The position numbers and the translations under genes were made by a program. From Gammaproteobacteria bacterium (GTDB taxonomy: Bacteria > Pseudomonadota > Gammaproteobacteria > Pseudomonadales > Azotimanducaceae): DNA of 5,629 nucleotides. The notes beneath the pieces are model-generated. The model had not been told where the DNA came from. It searched no databases and worked only from the letters and a program-made list of their open reading frames with translations. Positions 1 to 5,629 of this stretch are shown piece after piece (position 1 is the stretch's first letter; each line of letters begins with the position of its first letter). The stretch covers positions 1 to 5,629 of the forward strand of contig JAUILW010000245.1 of NCBI GenBank assembly GCA_030432795.1, given 5' to 3'.

Positions 1-194
1 CGATCGCCGCGCTCGAGACCGAGCGCTTTGAGCCCCAGCCCCACCCAGCGGGCATGGTTGCCCCAGTCGGCCCACGTGTATTCGTTCCAGATGCCGAAGT
101 CTTTCTCGCGGATGGCTACCCGGTCCGTCCATTGCTGACAGCGCTGGTGAAACAGCGCCGATACGGTTGTGCACCCGTCGATGGACACGCTCAT
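1..194 (-). CDS. Acyl-CoA ligase (AMP-binding, long-chain type), N-terminal fragment
   Basis: This is the start of an AMP-forming acyl-CoA synthetase, which would activate a carboxylic acid to its CoA thioester through an acyl-adenylate in the cytoplasm. Only the first 64 residues are present; the gene runs off the left edge. The translation begins MSVSIDGCTTVSALFHQ and continues with WTDRVAIREKDFGIWNEYTW, then ADWGNHARWVGLGLKALG and LERGD. The pattern 'RVAIREKDFGIW..YTW' followed by an amphipathic helix and 'L.LERGD' is typical of the N-terminal region of long-chain fatty-acid-CoA ligases. The catalytic AMP-binding motifs lie outside the window. The ATG at 194-192 overlaps the livF stop as ATGA, and GGAAG (203-207) sits 8 nt upstream, so this start is well supported and probably translationally coupled to livF. 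Ligases of this class often accompany HAAT-type liv transporter operons in proteobacteria. The substrate cannot be read from this part. Confidence 0.85.
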   Translation of the reverse strand, partial: MSVSIDGCTTVSALFHQRCQQWTDRVAIREKDFGIWNEYTWADWGNHARWVGLGLKALGLERGD

Positions 195-955
195 CGCCAG
201 GTCTTCCGCTGCTTCCAGCGCCGGCGCCCACGCACGCCCTGGTCTTTCATGCCGAGATAGAACTCCTGGATATCCGTGGCCTCGCGTAGCCGTTCGCAGG
301 TGTCCTCCATGACGATGCGGCCGTTCTCCATCACGTAGCCGTAATCACCGATCTCCAGCGCCATCTTCGCGTTCTGCTCCACCAGGAGCACCGTGACATT
401 CTGCTCGCGGTTGAGGCGCAGGACGATCTCACCGATCTCCGCCACCAGCTTCGGCGACAGGCCGAGCGACGGCTCGTCCAGCAGCATCAGCTTGGGCCGC
501 GACATCAACGCCCGGCCAATGGCCAGCATCTGCTGCTGGCCGCCGGAGAGGTACTCTGCCTGGCGCTTGACGAAGTCCTTGAGCACCGGGAAGTAGTCGA
601 ACACCAGCGCCTCATCGTCGGCCACACCGCTGTCGCGACGGGAAAACGCGCCCATGCGCAGGTTTTCGTGCACCGTGAGGAAGGGAAACACCTCCCGCCC
701 CTCTGGCACATGGCTGATGCCCAGGCGTGCGATCCAGTCCGGGTCTTTCGCCTGGATCTCGCGGCCGTCAAAAGTGACCGTACCCTTCTGCGGGTCCATA
801 GCGCCCGAAATGGTTTTCAGCACCGTGGTTTTGCCAGCGCCGTTGCCGCCCAGGAGGCTGACGATCTTGCCCTCCGGCACCGACATGGAAACGCCGCGAA
901 TCGCCATGATCGGGCCGTAGTAGGTTTCGATGTTGCGGACGTCCAGCAGGCTCAT
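191..955 (-). CDS. livF: HAAT-type ABC importer ATPase LivF
   Basis: This is one of the two cytoplasmic ATPases that power a branched-chain amino acid type ABC importer (254 aa; about 235-255 is usual). Walker A GGNGAGKT is at residues 36-43, the signature LSGGQ at 136-140, and Walker B LMLLDEP at 156-162. The switch position reads VEQN (Q194) where LivG has VEHD, and the Q-loop reads VPEGREVFP; both are normal for LivF and separate it from LivG. After the usual end 'EFYLG' (residues 231-235) there is a 19-residue basic tail rich in Arg and Lys (GRRRWKQRKTWR), a feature I recall from LivF proteins encoded next to acyl-CoA ligases. The ATG has GGGAG (964-968) 8 nt upstream and lies 3 nt after the livG stop. 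Its own stop overlaps the ligase start by 4 nt. Family assignment is firm; the transported compound is not known. Confidence 0.95.
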   Translation of the reverse strand: MSLLDVRNIETYYGPIMAIRGVSMSVPEGKIVSLLGGNGAGKTTVLKTISGAMDPQKGTVTFDGREIQAKDPDWIARLGISHVPEGREVFPFLTVHENLRMGAFSRRDSGVADDEALVFDYFPVLKDFVKRQAEYLSGGQQQMLAIGRALMSRPKLMLLDEPSLGLSPKLVAEIGEIVLRLNREQNVTVLLVEQNAKMALEIGDYGYVMENGRIVMEDTCERLREATDIQEFYLGMKDQGVRGRRRWKQRKTWR

Positions 956-958
956 CGA

Positions 959-1717
959 TCAGTCTCCCAGGTACGCGCGCACGACATCGGGGTGGCTTTG
1001 CACTTCGGCAGGCGTGCCTACCGCCAGGAGCTTGCCGTCGGCCATGGCCATCACCCGATGGGAGGCCTGGGAGACGAGATTCATGTCGTGCTCCACCATG
1101 ATGACGGTGATGCCCAGTTCCTGGTTGATGTCCTCGAGCCAGAACGACAGATCCTCGGTCTCTTCCGGGTTCAGCCCCGACGACGGCTCATCGAGCAGCA
1201 ACAGTTTCGGCTGCAGACACAGCGCTCGCGCCACCTCCACCATCTTGCGCACCCCGTAGGGCAGATTGGCGATGACCTGGTGTCGGTAGTGCTGCAGGTC
1301 CATTAGATCGATCACGTCTTCTGCCATGCGACGGAAGGCGAGCTCACTTCGACGAACTCTAGGAAGAAACAGTATGTCGCTGAAAATATTTGACTTTCTG
1401 TGAATATGGCAACCGATGAGCAGATTCTTCAGCACCGTTTCCTGCTCGAAGAGCTCAATGTTCTGGAAGGTGCGCGCGATGCCGATCTCCGCCACCCGAT
1501 GGGCTGGAACCTTGGTGAAGTCCTGATCATCGAGCGTCAGCCGGCCGGTATCGAGATCGTAGATGCGGCTGATCAGATTGAACACGGTAGTCTTGCCGGC
1601 GCCGTTGGGGCCAACGATGCTGAACACCTCACCCTGCTGCACCTCGAAGCTCACATCGGCCACCGCCTTCACGCCGCCGAAGCTGACGCTGACATTGTCC
1701 GCACGAAAAAAGCTCAC
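959..1717 (-). CDS. livG: HAAT-type ABC importer ATPase LivG
   Basis: This is the second cytoplasmic ATPase of the importer (252 aa, normal length). Walker A GPNGAGKT is at residues 36-43, Q-loop RTFQN at 82-86 (Q85), the family's degenerate signature LPYGVRK at 152-158, Walker B LLLLDEP at 172-178, and switch histidine in VEHDM (H210). The C-terminus 'VVRAYLGD' is standard for LivG. I chose the GTG at 1717-1715: it gives the typical start (M)SFFRADNVSVSFGG, has GGAG (1726-1729) 8 nt upstream, and overlaps the livM TGA as GTGA, which suggests coupled translation. The frame is open further upstream, up to about 2515, but that stretch is antisense-frame shadow of livM without family similarity. 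The short segment around residues 104-125 (KSNIFSDILFLPRVRRSE) is locally lower in GC but matches the usual LivG helical insertion, so it is not a foreign piece. Confidence 0.94.
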   Translation of the reverse strand: MSFFRADNVSVSFGGVKAVADVSFEVQQGEVFSIVGPNGAGKTTVFNLISRIYDLDTGRLTLDDQDFTKVPAHRVAEIGIARTFQNIELFEQETVLKNLLIGCHIHRKSNIFSDILFLPRVRRSELAFRRMAEDVIDLMDLQHYRHQVIANLPYGVRKMVEVARALCLQPKLLLLDEPSSGLNPEETEDLSFWLEDINQELGITVIMVEHDMNLVSQASHRVMAMADGKLLAVGTPAEVQSHPDVVRAYLGD

Positions 1718-2790
1718 TTCAGGCGCTCCGTGCGCAGGAAGCTCTTCTGCCGTTTGTAGGTGGCGCGGCGATACAAGGGAAACTCTTCGAAGAACAGGCG
1801 CACCTTTCGCCACCTGCCGTAGAGCCCGAGGGGCTCGTAGATCAGGAACAGGATCAGGATCAGGCCGAAGATACCCGGCTCCAGCCCAGGGATCTGCGCC
1901 ACCGCCGGCGGCACGTTGTCGCGCAGAATGGCGATACCTTGGGGGAGCAAGCCGATGAACACGGCACCAAAGATCACCCCGTGCATGGAGCCGAGACCGC
2001 CCACCACCACCATCAGCAGCAGTTGGATGGACGTGATGAGGGTGAAGCCATCCGGCGCCAGGTAACCGATCTTGTGCGCAAAGAGCCCGCCGGCAAGGCC
2101 GGTGAAGCCCGCGGAGAGCGCAAAGGCCAGCGCCTTGGTGCTGGCAATGTGGATGCCCATACTCTCGGCCGAGGTTTCGGAGTCGCGCACCGCCGTCATG
2201 GCGCGGCCGGTGGGGCTGCGCAGCAGGTTCAGCGCCGCTAGCATGGCAACCACAAGTACCACGGCACAGGTGTAGTAGAACGCTGCGGGCGAGGCGATGG
2301 AGAAACCGAAGATCTCCGCCCGCGGCACCGGCATGCCGCGAAAGCCGCCCGTCACCGACTCCCAGTGCACCAGCACCTGCTCGACGATCACCGCAAAAGC
2401 GAGCGTCGCAACGGCAAGGTAAATACCCGTCATGCGCAGGGCCGGGATGGCGATCAACCCGCCGATCAGCGCTGTGAAAGCGGTAGCCACCGCAAGCGAC
2501 GCCGGCCAGGGCCACCCATTGTTCAGTAGATAGGCATGGGTATAGGCGCCGATGGCGAGAAAGGCCGCGTGTCCGAGGCTGACAAGCCCGGTATAGCCCA
2601 CCAACAACATGAGCCCGATGCCGGCGATGGCATAGATGAATACGAGGGCCAGCTCACCGAGAAAGAAGCGGTCGAGCCAGAGCGGGCCCGTGGCTACCAG
2701 CACCAGCAGCAGCGTGTACCAGAACATCTGGCCGGGATGCTCGAACAGATCGATGTCCTGGTCGTAACGGGTTTTGCGAACGAAACGCAC
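1714..2790 (-). CDS. livM: HAAT-type ABC importer permease LivM
   Basis: This is an inner-membrane permease subunit (358 aa, normal for this subfamily), pairing with LivH to form the translocation channel. A short hydrophilic N-terminus with the pattern 'TRYDQDIDLFEH' precedes about nine hydrophobic segments at roughly residues 22-40, 46-66, 70-88, 97-118, 121-142, 170-190, 217-237, 250-285 and 304-321. The conserved blocks 'IGLMLLVGYTGLVSLGHAAF' (58-77) and 'VVVGGLGSMHGVIFGA' (261-276) are diagnostic for LivM/BPD_transp_2; the latter region contacts the ATPase. The C-terminal 35 residues are basic and cytoplasmic. The start is a GTG at 2790-2788, preceded by AAGG (2799-2802) with an 8-nt spacer and 3 nt after the livH stop. 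The TGA overlaps the GTG of livG. No break or unusual residue is seen. Confidence 0.94.
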   Translation of the reverse strand: MRFVRKTRYDQDIDLFEHPGQMFWYTLLLVLVATGPLWLDRFFLGELALVFIYAIAGIGLMLLVGYTGLVSLGHAAFLAIGAYTHAYLLNNGWPWPASLAVATAFTALIGGLIAIPALRMTGIYLAVATLAFAVIVEQVLVHWESVTGGFRGMPVPRAEIFGFSIASPAAFYYTCAVVLVVAMLAALNLLRSPTGRAMTAVRDSETSAESMGIHIASTKALAFALSAGFTGLAGGLFAHKIGYLAPDGFTLITSIQLLLMVVVGGLGSMHGVIFGAVFIGLLPQGIAILRDNVPPAVAQIPGLEPGIFGLILILFLIYEPLGLYGRWRKVRLFFEEFPLYRRATYKRQKSFLRTERLK

Positions 2791-2793
2791 TAC

Positions 2794-3663
2794 CTACACC
2801 TTCTTCTTCTGCATGGTGGCGAACAACCCCTCCGGCCGCACGATGAGCATCACCAGCAGCAGCACGTAGGCACTCATCTCGGAAAAACCCGCCGGCAGGT
2901 AGCGGCCGGCAAACTGTTCCACCAAACCGACCAGCAGGCCACCGAGCACAGCGCCCGGCATGCTGCCGAAGCCGCCGACGATCGCCGCCGCGAAGGCCTT
3001 GATACCGACAAAACCCATCAGCGGATCCACCAGTGAGACCGGCGCCGTCAGCACGCCCGCACAGGCGGCGATGGCCGCCGCGATGGCCCACACGATGCTG
3101 AAGATGCGCTTGACCGGAATGCCCACGTAGAACGCGGCCAACTGGTTCTGCGACGCCGCCTGCATGGCGATGCCGAGCCTCGTGAAGCGAAAGAACAGAT
3201 AAAGCCCCAGGCACAGCACAGCGGTGCCGACGACGATGGCCGCATTCTCGTAGCCGATGACCGTGCCGCCCACCTCCCATACGCCACCGCTGTAGGGCGT
3301 GGGCAGCGCCCGAGGCGCATTGCCCCAGATGGCGCCGACCAACGCCCGCAATACGAAACCGAGGCCAATGGTGAGCATGAGCACGGCGAAATGCGGCTCG
3401 CCGATCATCGGCCGCAGCAGCAGTCGCTCCAGCAGCACGCCGACCAGCGCCATGACGATGATGGCGGCGAGCACGCCCCAGAAAAACGGCCACTCCCAGA
3501 GCACGGTGAAGGTGATGGCCACATAGGCGCCGAGCATCATCACATCGCCCTGTGCGAAGTTGACCATCTCGGTTGCTTTGTAGATGAGCACGAAGCCGAG
3601 CGCGATCAGGCCGTACACGCAGCCCTGCGACACACCGCTGACGATGAGCTGTGCGACCTCCAC
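2794..3663 (-). CDS. livH: HAAT-type ABC importer permease LivH
   Basis: This is the first gene of the operon and encodes the other inner-membrane permease of the branched-chain amino acid type importer (289 aa, normal length). The N-terminus 'GCVYGLIALGFVLIYKATEM' (14-33), followed by VNFAQGDVMMLGAY (34-47), is the classic LivH signature. About eight hydrophobic segments follow, and the block 'GGFGSMPGAVLGGLLVGLVE' (230-249) is the conserved region that contacts the ATPase. The C-terminus ends RPEGLFATMQKKKV. I chose the GTG at 3663-3661 because it gives the canonical LivH start V/M-EVAQLIVSG and has AGGGGAG (3674-3680) 10 nt upstream. The same frame is open much further, to about 4101, but that part is antisense to the next gene and shows no similarity. 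Transcription probably begins in the 76-bp divergent region at 3664-3739. Confidence 0.93.
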   Translation of the reverse strand: MEVAQLIVSGVSQGCVYGLIALGFVLIYKATEMVNFAQGDVMMLGAYVAITFTVLWEWPFFWGVLAAIIVMALVGVLLERLLLRPMIGEPHFAVLMLTIGLGFVLRALVGAIWGNAPRALPTPYSGGVWEVGGTVIGYENAAIVVGTAVLCLGLYLFFRFTRLGIAMQAASQNQLAAFYVGIPVKRIFSIVWAIAAAIAACAGVLTAPVSLVDPLMGFVGIKAFAAAIVGGFGSMPGAVLGGLLVGLVEQFAGRYLPAGFSEMSAYVLLLVMLIVRPEGLFATMQKKKV

Positions 3664-3673
3664 CGCTGACCCG

Positions 3674-3680
3674 CTCCCCT
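3674..3680 (-). promoter_or_regulatory. Ribosome binding site of livH
   Basis: AGGGGAG on the minus strand is a near-ideal Shine-Dalgarno core. It lies 10 nt before the GTG at 3663 and supports that start over the longer open frame running upstream into the antisense of the next gene. Confidence 0.65.
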
Positions 3681-3697
3681 GCCCCAAGAAGTCGGGT

Positions 3698-3726
3698 ATT
3701 CTCCCGGCTGCGCAGCAGATTGTCAC
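3698..3726 (-). promoter_or_regulatory. Candidate sigma-70 promoter of the liv operon
   Basis: On the minus strand, GTGACA (3726-3721; 5 of 6 matches to the -35 consensus) is followed after exactly 17 nt by GAGAAT (3703-3698; 4 of 6 matches to the -10 consensus). A transcript would start near 3691 and leave a leader of about 28 nt before the livH GTG, with its Shine-Dalgarno inside it. Spacing and position are right, but two hexamers in a GC-rich 76-bp gap can occur by chance. No convincing promoter pointing the other way, toward the dehalogenase-like gene, is visible in the gap. Confidence 0.4.
3707..3716. promoter_or_regulatory. 10-bp perfect palindrome, possible operator
   Basis: GCTGCGCAGC is identical to its reverse complement and lies wholly in the spacer between the proposed -35 and -10 of the liv promoter, in the divergent intergenic region. 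A dimeric regulator bound there would block RNA polymerase and could also affect the divergent gene. No regulator gene is in the window. The site is short, so this is a suggestion only. Confidence 0.25.
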
Positions 3727-3734
3727 GGAGGGAG
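3727..3734 (+). promoter_or_regulatory. Ribosome binding site of the halohydrin dehalogenase-like gene
   Basis: GGAGGGAG lies 5 nt before the ATG at 3740. It fixes this start in preference to upstream in-frame codons, which lie inside the antisense strand of livH. Confidence 0.75.
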
Positions 3735-3739
3735 ACGGC

Positions 3740-4423
3740 ATGGGCGGCAGGCTTATCGGAAAGCGGGTTCTGATCACCCAGGCCGACGCGTACATGGGTA
3801 GCGCTACCGAAGCGGTGTTCGCCCGCGAAGGGGCCGAGGTGATCATGGATCGTCGCGACCTGACGCAACCCGGCGCCTGCGAAGCTGCCGTGCAGGCGGC
3901 TGGCCACGTCGATGTGCTGATCGGCAACCTCGCCTCTCCCAACTTCTCCGGCACGCCGGTAACGGAGCTCGGCGATGACGCCTGGGCCACCTGCTTCGAC
4001 ATGATGGTGCACCCGCTGCACCGGCTGTGTCGGGCGGTGCTGCCGCAGATGATCGAGCGGCGTGCGGGGAAAATCGTGGTGTACGGCAGTGCCGTGGCCA
4101 TGCGCGGCCTGAAGACTGTCGCCGCCTACAGCGCCGCCCGCTCAGCGCAGGTGGGTTACGTGCAGTCGGTTGGGGTGGAGGTGGCGCCGCACAACGTGCA
4201 GGTGAACCTCATCGCCCAGAACTACGTGGAAAACCCCGCCTACTATCCGCCGGAACTGCGCGCCAAGGAAACGTTCCAGAAGTCGCTGGCGCGTCAGGTG
4301 CCGCTGGGCCGCCTCGCTCGTGAGGAGGAGGATGCGTTGTTTGCGCTGTTTCTCGCCAGCGACGAAGCAGACTTCTTCGTCGGCCAGGCCATTCCGTTCT
4401 CCGGCGGCTGGGCACAACGGTAA
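3740..4423 (+). CDS. Halohydrin dehalogenase-like SDR protein (HheB type)
   Basis: This 227-aa cytoplasmic Rossmann-fold protein most likely is a halohydrin dehalogenase (haloalcohol lyase), which converts vicinal haloalcohols reversibly to epoxide plus halide without a nicotinamide cofactor. Seen directly: the classic TGxxxGIG loop is replaced by TQADAYMG (13-20), that is T-x4-Y-x-G. The catalytic set is S117, Y130 and R134 (GSA...YSAAR), the S-x12-Y-x3-R spacing, with Arg where dehydrogenases have Lys. The region after strand 6 reads VNLIAQNYVENPAYYPPE (155-172), so the usual PG is QN, followed by an aromatic loop that in known family members forms the halide site. The N-terminus (GRL.GKRVL.T.ADAYMG.AT) and the blocks HPLHRLCRAVLPQ (91-103), KIVVYGSA (111-118) and VPLGRLAREEEDALFALFLA (187-206) closely resemble HheB as I remember it. 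The C-terminus is F-SGGWAQR. The length is somewhat below the 235-255 usual for the family, though complete. The gene is divergent from the liv operon and ends 7 bp from the monooxygenase stop. An uncharacterised non-dehydrogenase SDR is the alternative. Confidence 0.85.
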   Translation: MGGRLIGKRVLITQADAYMGSATEAVFAREGAEVIMDRRDLTQPGACEAAVQAAGHVDVLIGNLASPNFSGTPVTELGDDAWATCFDMMVHPLHRLCRAVLPQMIERRAGKIVVYGSAVAMRGLKTVAAYSAARSAQVGYVQSVGVEVAPHNVQVNLIAQNYVENPAYYPPELRAKETFQKSLARQVPLGRLAREEEDALFALFLASDEADFFVGQAIPFSGGWAQR

Positions 4424-4430
4424 GGGTTGA

Positions 4431-5629
4431 TCAGGCCGTACCGAATTCGTAGTGCCCGTCGTCCTCCACGTCGAGCATGCGCTCGAAGGTGGTCATCGTG
4501 TAGGGAAACTGCGTGACGTTGCGGCCGGATGCCGCCCGGTAATAGCCGCGGCAATCGCTGCCCCACACAGCAATGCCGTCGATGTCACGCTGCATCTGCA
4601 CGTTGTAGGCGGCCATTGCCGCCGGGGTGACATCCATCCAGGCGCCAGGCGTGGCGAGAAGGCGCCGGATGCGCCGCACCGAATAGCGGACTTCCAGCTC
4701 CAGCATGGTGATCAGTGAGTTGTTGTTGGTGTTCGGCCCGTAGAGCATGAACAGGTTGGGGAATCCTGCAGCGGTGATCCCCATGTAAGCCTGCGCGCCA
4801 TCGGTCCACGCATCGCGGATATGCAGGCCGGCGCGGCCGGTGACATCGAGCGCAGACAGGAAACGGGTGGTTTCGAAGCCCGTGGCAAGGATCATCACAT
4901 CCGCCGGCCGTAGCTCCCCGCCGCAGAGGACGACGCCGTCGGCGACGATCCGTTCGATGCCCTCATCCACGAGCCGCACGTTGCTGCGATTGAACATGGG
5001 GTAGTACTTGTTGGAGAGCAGGGGCCGCCGGCAGCCGTAAGACCAGTCCGGCGTGAGACGCGTGCGCAGATCTTCGTCTTCCACCAGCTGAATGTTCTGC
5101 AAGGCAGCCGCCTGCGAGCGCGCGTTCAGGCCCTCGTCGTCAAACAGAATTGCCCGCTCCAGTTCGCGGCGGATATCTTCACGTAACGCCTCCGCGACAC
5201 GTGGCTCGCTGCGAAAGCGGGCCAGCGCCTCGGGCGTAAAGGGCTCGTCTCTCTTCGGCACCACCCATTGCGGCGTGCGCTGGTAGAGATCGAGCTGGGC
5301 GACCACCGGCGCGATCTCCGGAGCGGTCTGCACCGCACTCGCGGCGCTGCCGATCAGCGCGACGCGCTTGCCGGCAAGATCTACCTCACGCGGCCAACGG
5401 GCGGTGTGGAACTGAGTACCGGCAAAATCCTCCAGCCCGTCGATGTCGGGTAGCGCAATGTCGTTGAACATGCCGATGGCGCTGATGACAACACGTGCTT
5501 CAAACACTCTGCCGTTGTGCAACGTTGCCCGCCACCGCCCGTGCTCGTGGCGCCACTCCAGGGAGGCGACCTCGTGATTGAAGCGGCACAAGGGCGTTAC
5601 ACCGAACCGGTCTGCAACTTCCTCCACGT
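4431..5629 (-). CDS. Flavin monooxygenase, Baeyer-Villiger/FMO type, C-terminal part
   Basis: The gene enters from the right edge; about 399 residues are present and the N-terminal FAD-binding Rossmann motif plus the start (roughly 100-150 residues) lie outside. Such enzymes use FAD, NADPH and O2 to insert oxygen, often converting ketones to esters. Numbering from the GTG codon at 5627: the type I Baeyer-Villiger fingerprint F-x-G-x3-H-x3-W-P is complete (F68, G70, H74, W78, P79). The NADPH-binding loop follows as LIGSAASAVQ (91-100), where the second Gly of GxGxxG/A is Ala. Then come YGCRRPLLSNKYYPMFNR (197-214), with Arg 200/201 near the position of the active-site Arg of characterised BVMOs, ILATGFE (246-252), and LYGPNTNNNSLITMLELE (295-312). 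The tail CRGYYRAASGRNVTQFPYTM is also typical of the family. The frame is intact to the TGA at 4433-4431. Substrate, and the choice between Baeyer-Villiger and other oxygenation, cannot be decided from sequence. Confidence 0.9.
   Translation of the reverse strand, partial: VEEVADRFGVTPLCRFNHEVASLEWRHEHGRWRATLHNGRVFEARVVISAIGMFNDIALPDIDGLEDFAGTQFHTARWPREVDLAGKRVALIGSAASAVQTAPEIAPVVAQLDLYQRTPQWVVPKRDEPFTPEALARFRSEPRVAEALREDIRRELERAILFDDEGLNARSQAAALQNIQLVEDEDLRTRLTPDWSYGCRRPLLSNKYYPMFNRSNVRLVDEGIERIVADGVVLCGGELRPADVMILATGFETTRFLSALDVTGRAGLHIRDAWTDGAQAYMGITAAGFPNLFMLYGPNTNNNSLITMLELEVRYSVRRIRRLLATPGAWMDVTPAAMAAYNVQMQRDIDGIAVWGSDCRGYYRAASGRNVTQFPYTMTTFERMLDVEDDGHYEFGTA

Noticed and set aside
668..1306. 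212-codon plus-strand frame opposite livF and livG
   Set aside because: Its His-, Arg- and Gln-rich composition reflects the complement of livF/livG. No motif or ribosome binding site was seen.
1375..1410. Locally AT-rich patch inside livG, considered as a promoter or inserted piece
   Set aside because: It stays in frame and encodes the normal helical insertion of LivG (KSNIFSDILFLPR), so composition alone does not justify a feature.
1718..2515. Possible N-terminal extension of livG by 266 codons
   Set aside because: It is a shifted-frame reading of livM. The GTG at 1717 gives the normal LivG N-terminus and length.
3584..3739. Upstream extension of the dehalogenase-like gene
   Set aside because: The added residues lie antisense to livH and do not match the family. 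The ATG at 3740 has a strong Shine-Dalgarno and the typical N-terminus.
2654..4021. 455-codon open frame on the minus strand across livM, livH and the dehalogenase-like gene
   Set aside because: Its translation is low-complexity Arg/Ala/Gly/His-rich text without domain motifs. It overlaps three well-supported genes and is a GC-driven shadow frame.
3664..4101. Possible N-terminal extension of livH by about 146 codons
   Set aside because: The extension is antisense to the dehalogenase-like gene and lacks similarity to permeases. The GTG at 3663 with its Shine-Dalgarno gives the canonical LivH start and length.
4418..4443. Weak inverted repeat CGGTA...TACCG spanning the two converging stop codons, considered as a bidirectional terminator
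   Set aside because: The stem is only 5 bp with a 16-nt loop and there is no T-run on either side, so it is not a credible intrinsic terminator.

Overview
The window reads as GC-rich DNA (low 60s percent by eye) packed with genes, typical of a Pseudomonadota chromosome. A marine or soil gamma-, beta- or alphaproteobacterium is plausible, but nothing here fixes the taxon. No RNA genes, IS elements, CRISPR arrays or tandem repeats are visible.

Layout. Positions 1-3663, minus strand, hold one tightly coupled operon read right to left: livH, livM, livG, livF, then the first 64 codons of a fatty-acid-type acyl-CoA ligase that runs off the left edge. The junctions are 3 nt, a 4-nt overlap (GTGA), 3 nt, and a 4-nt overlap (ATGA). 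The first three genes all start with GTG. They encode the two permeases and two ATPases of a branched-chain amino acid (HAAT) type ABC importer. The periplasmic binding protein is not in the window. A 76-bp divergent intergenic region (3664-3739) carries a plausible sigma-70 promoter for the liv operon with a perfect 10-bp palindrome in its spacer. Positions 3740-4423, plus strand, encode a short SDR-fold protein. Positions 4431-5629, minus strand, encode the C-terminal three quarters of a Baeyer-Villiger/FMO-type flavin monooxygenase that runs off the right edge and converges tail to tail with the SDR gene at a 7-bp gap.

Main result. The SDR-fold protein does not look like an ordinary dehydrogenase. 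Its glycine-rich NAD(P) loop is replaced by T-x4-Y-x-G, its catalytic set is S-x12-Y-x3-R (Arg instead of Lys), and the usual PG after strand 6 is replaced by QN. These are the hallmarks of halohydrin dehalogenases (haloalcohol/epoxide lyases), and the overall sequence resembles the HheB type as remembered. This is a rare, biotechnologically important family whose natural substrates are mostly unknown.

How the genes may work together (inference). An importer brings in a small organic acid or amphipathic compound and the ligase activates it to a CoA thioester. The monooxygenase would insert oxygen into a ketone, and the dehalogenase would handle a vicinal haloalcohol or epoxide. The shared neighbourhood is suggestive of a catabolic island, but only the liv genes and the ligase are clearly one transcription unit.
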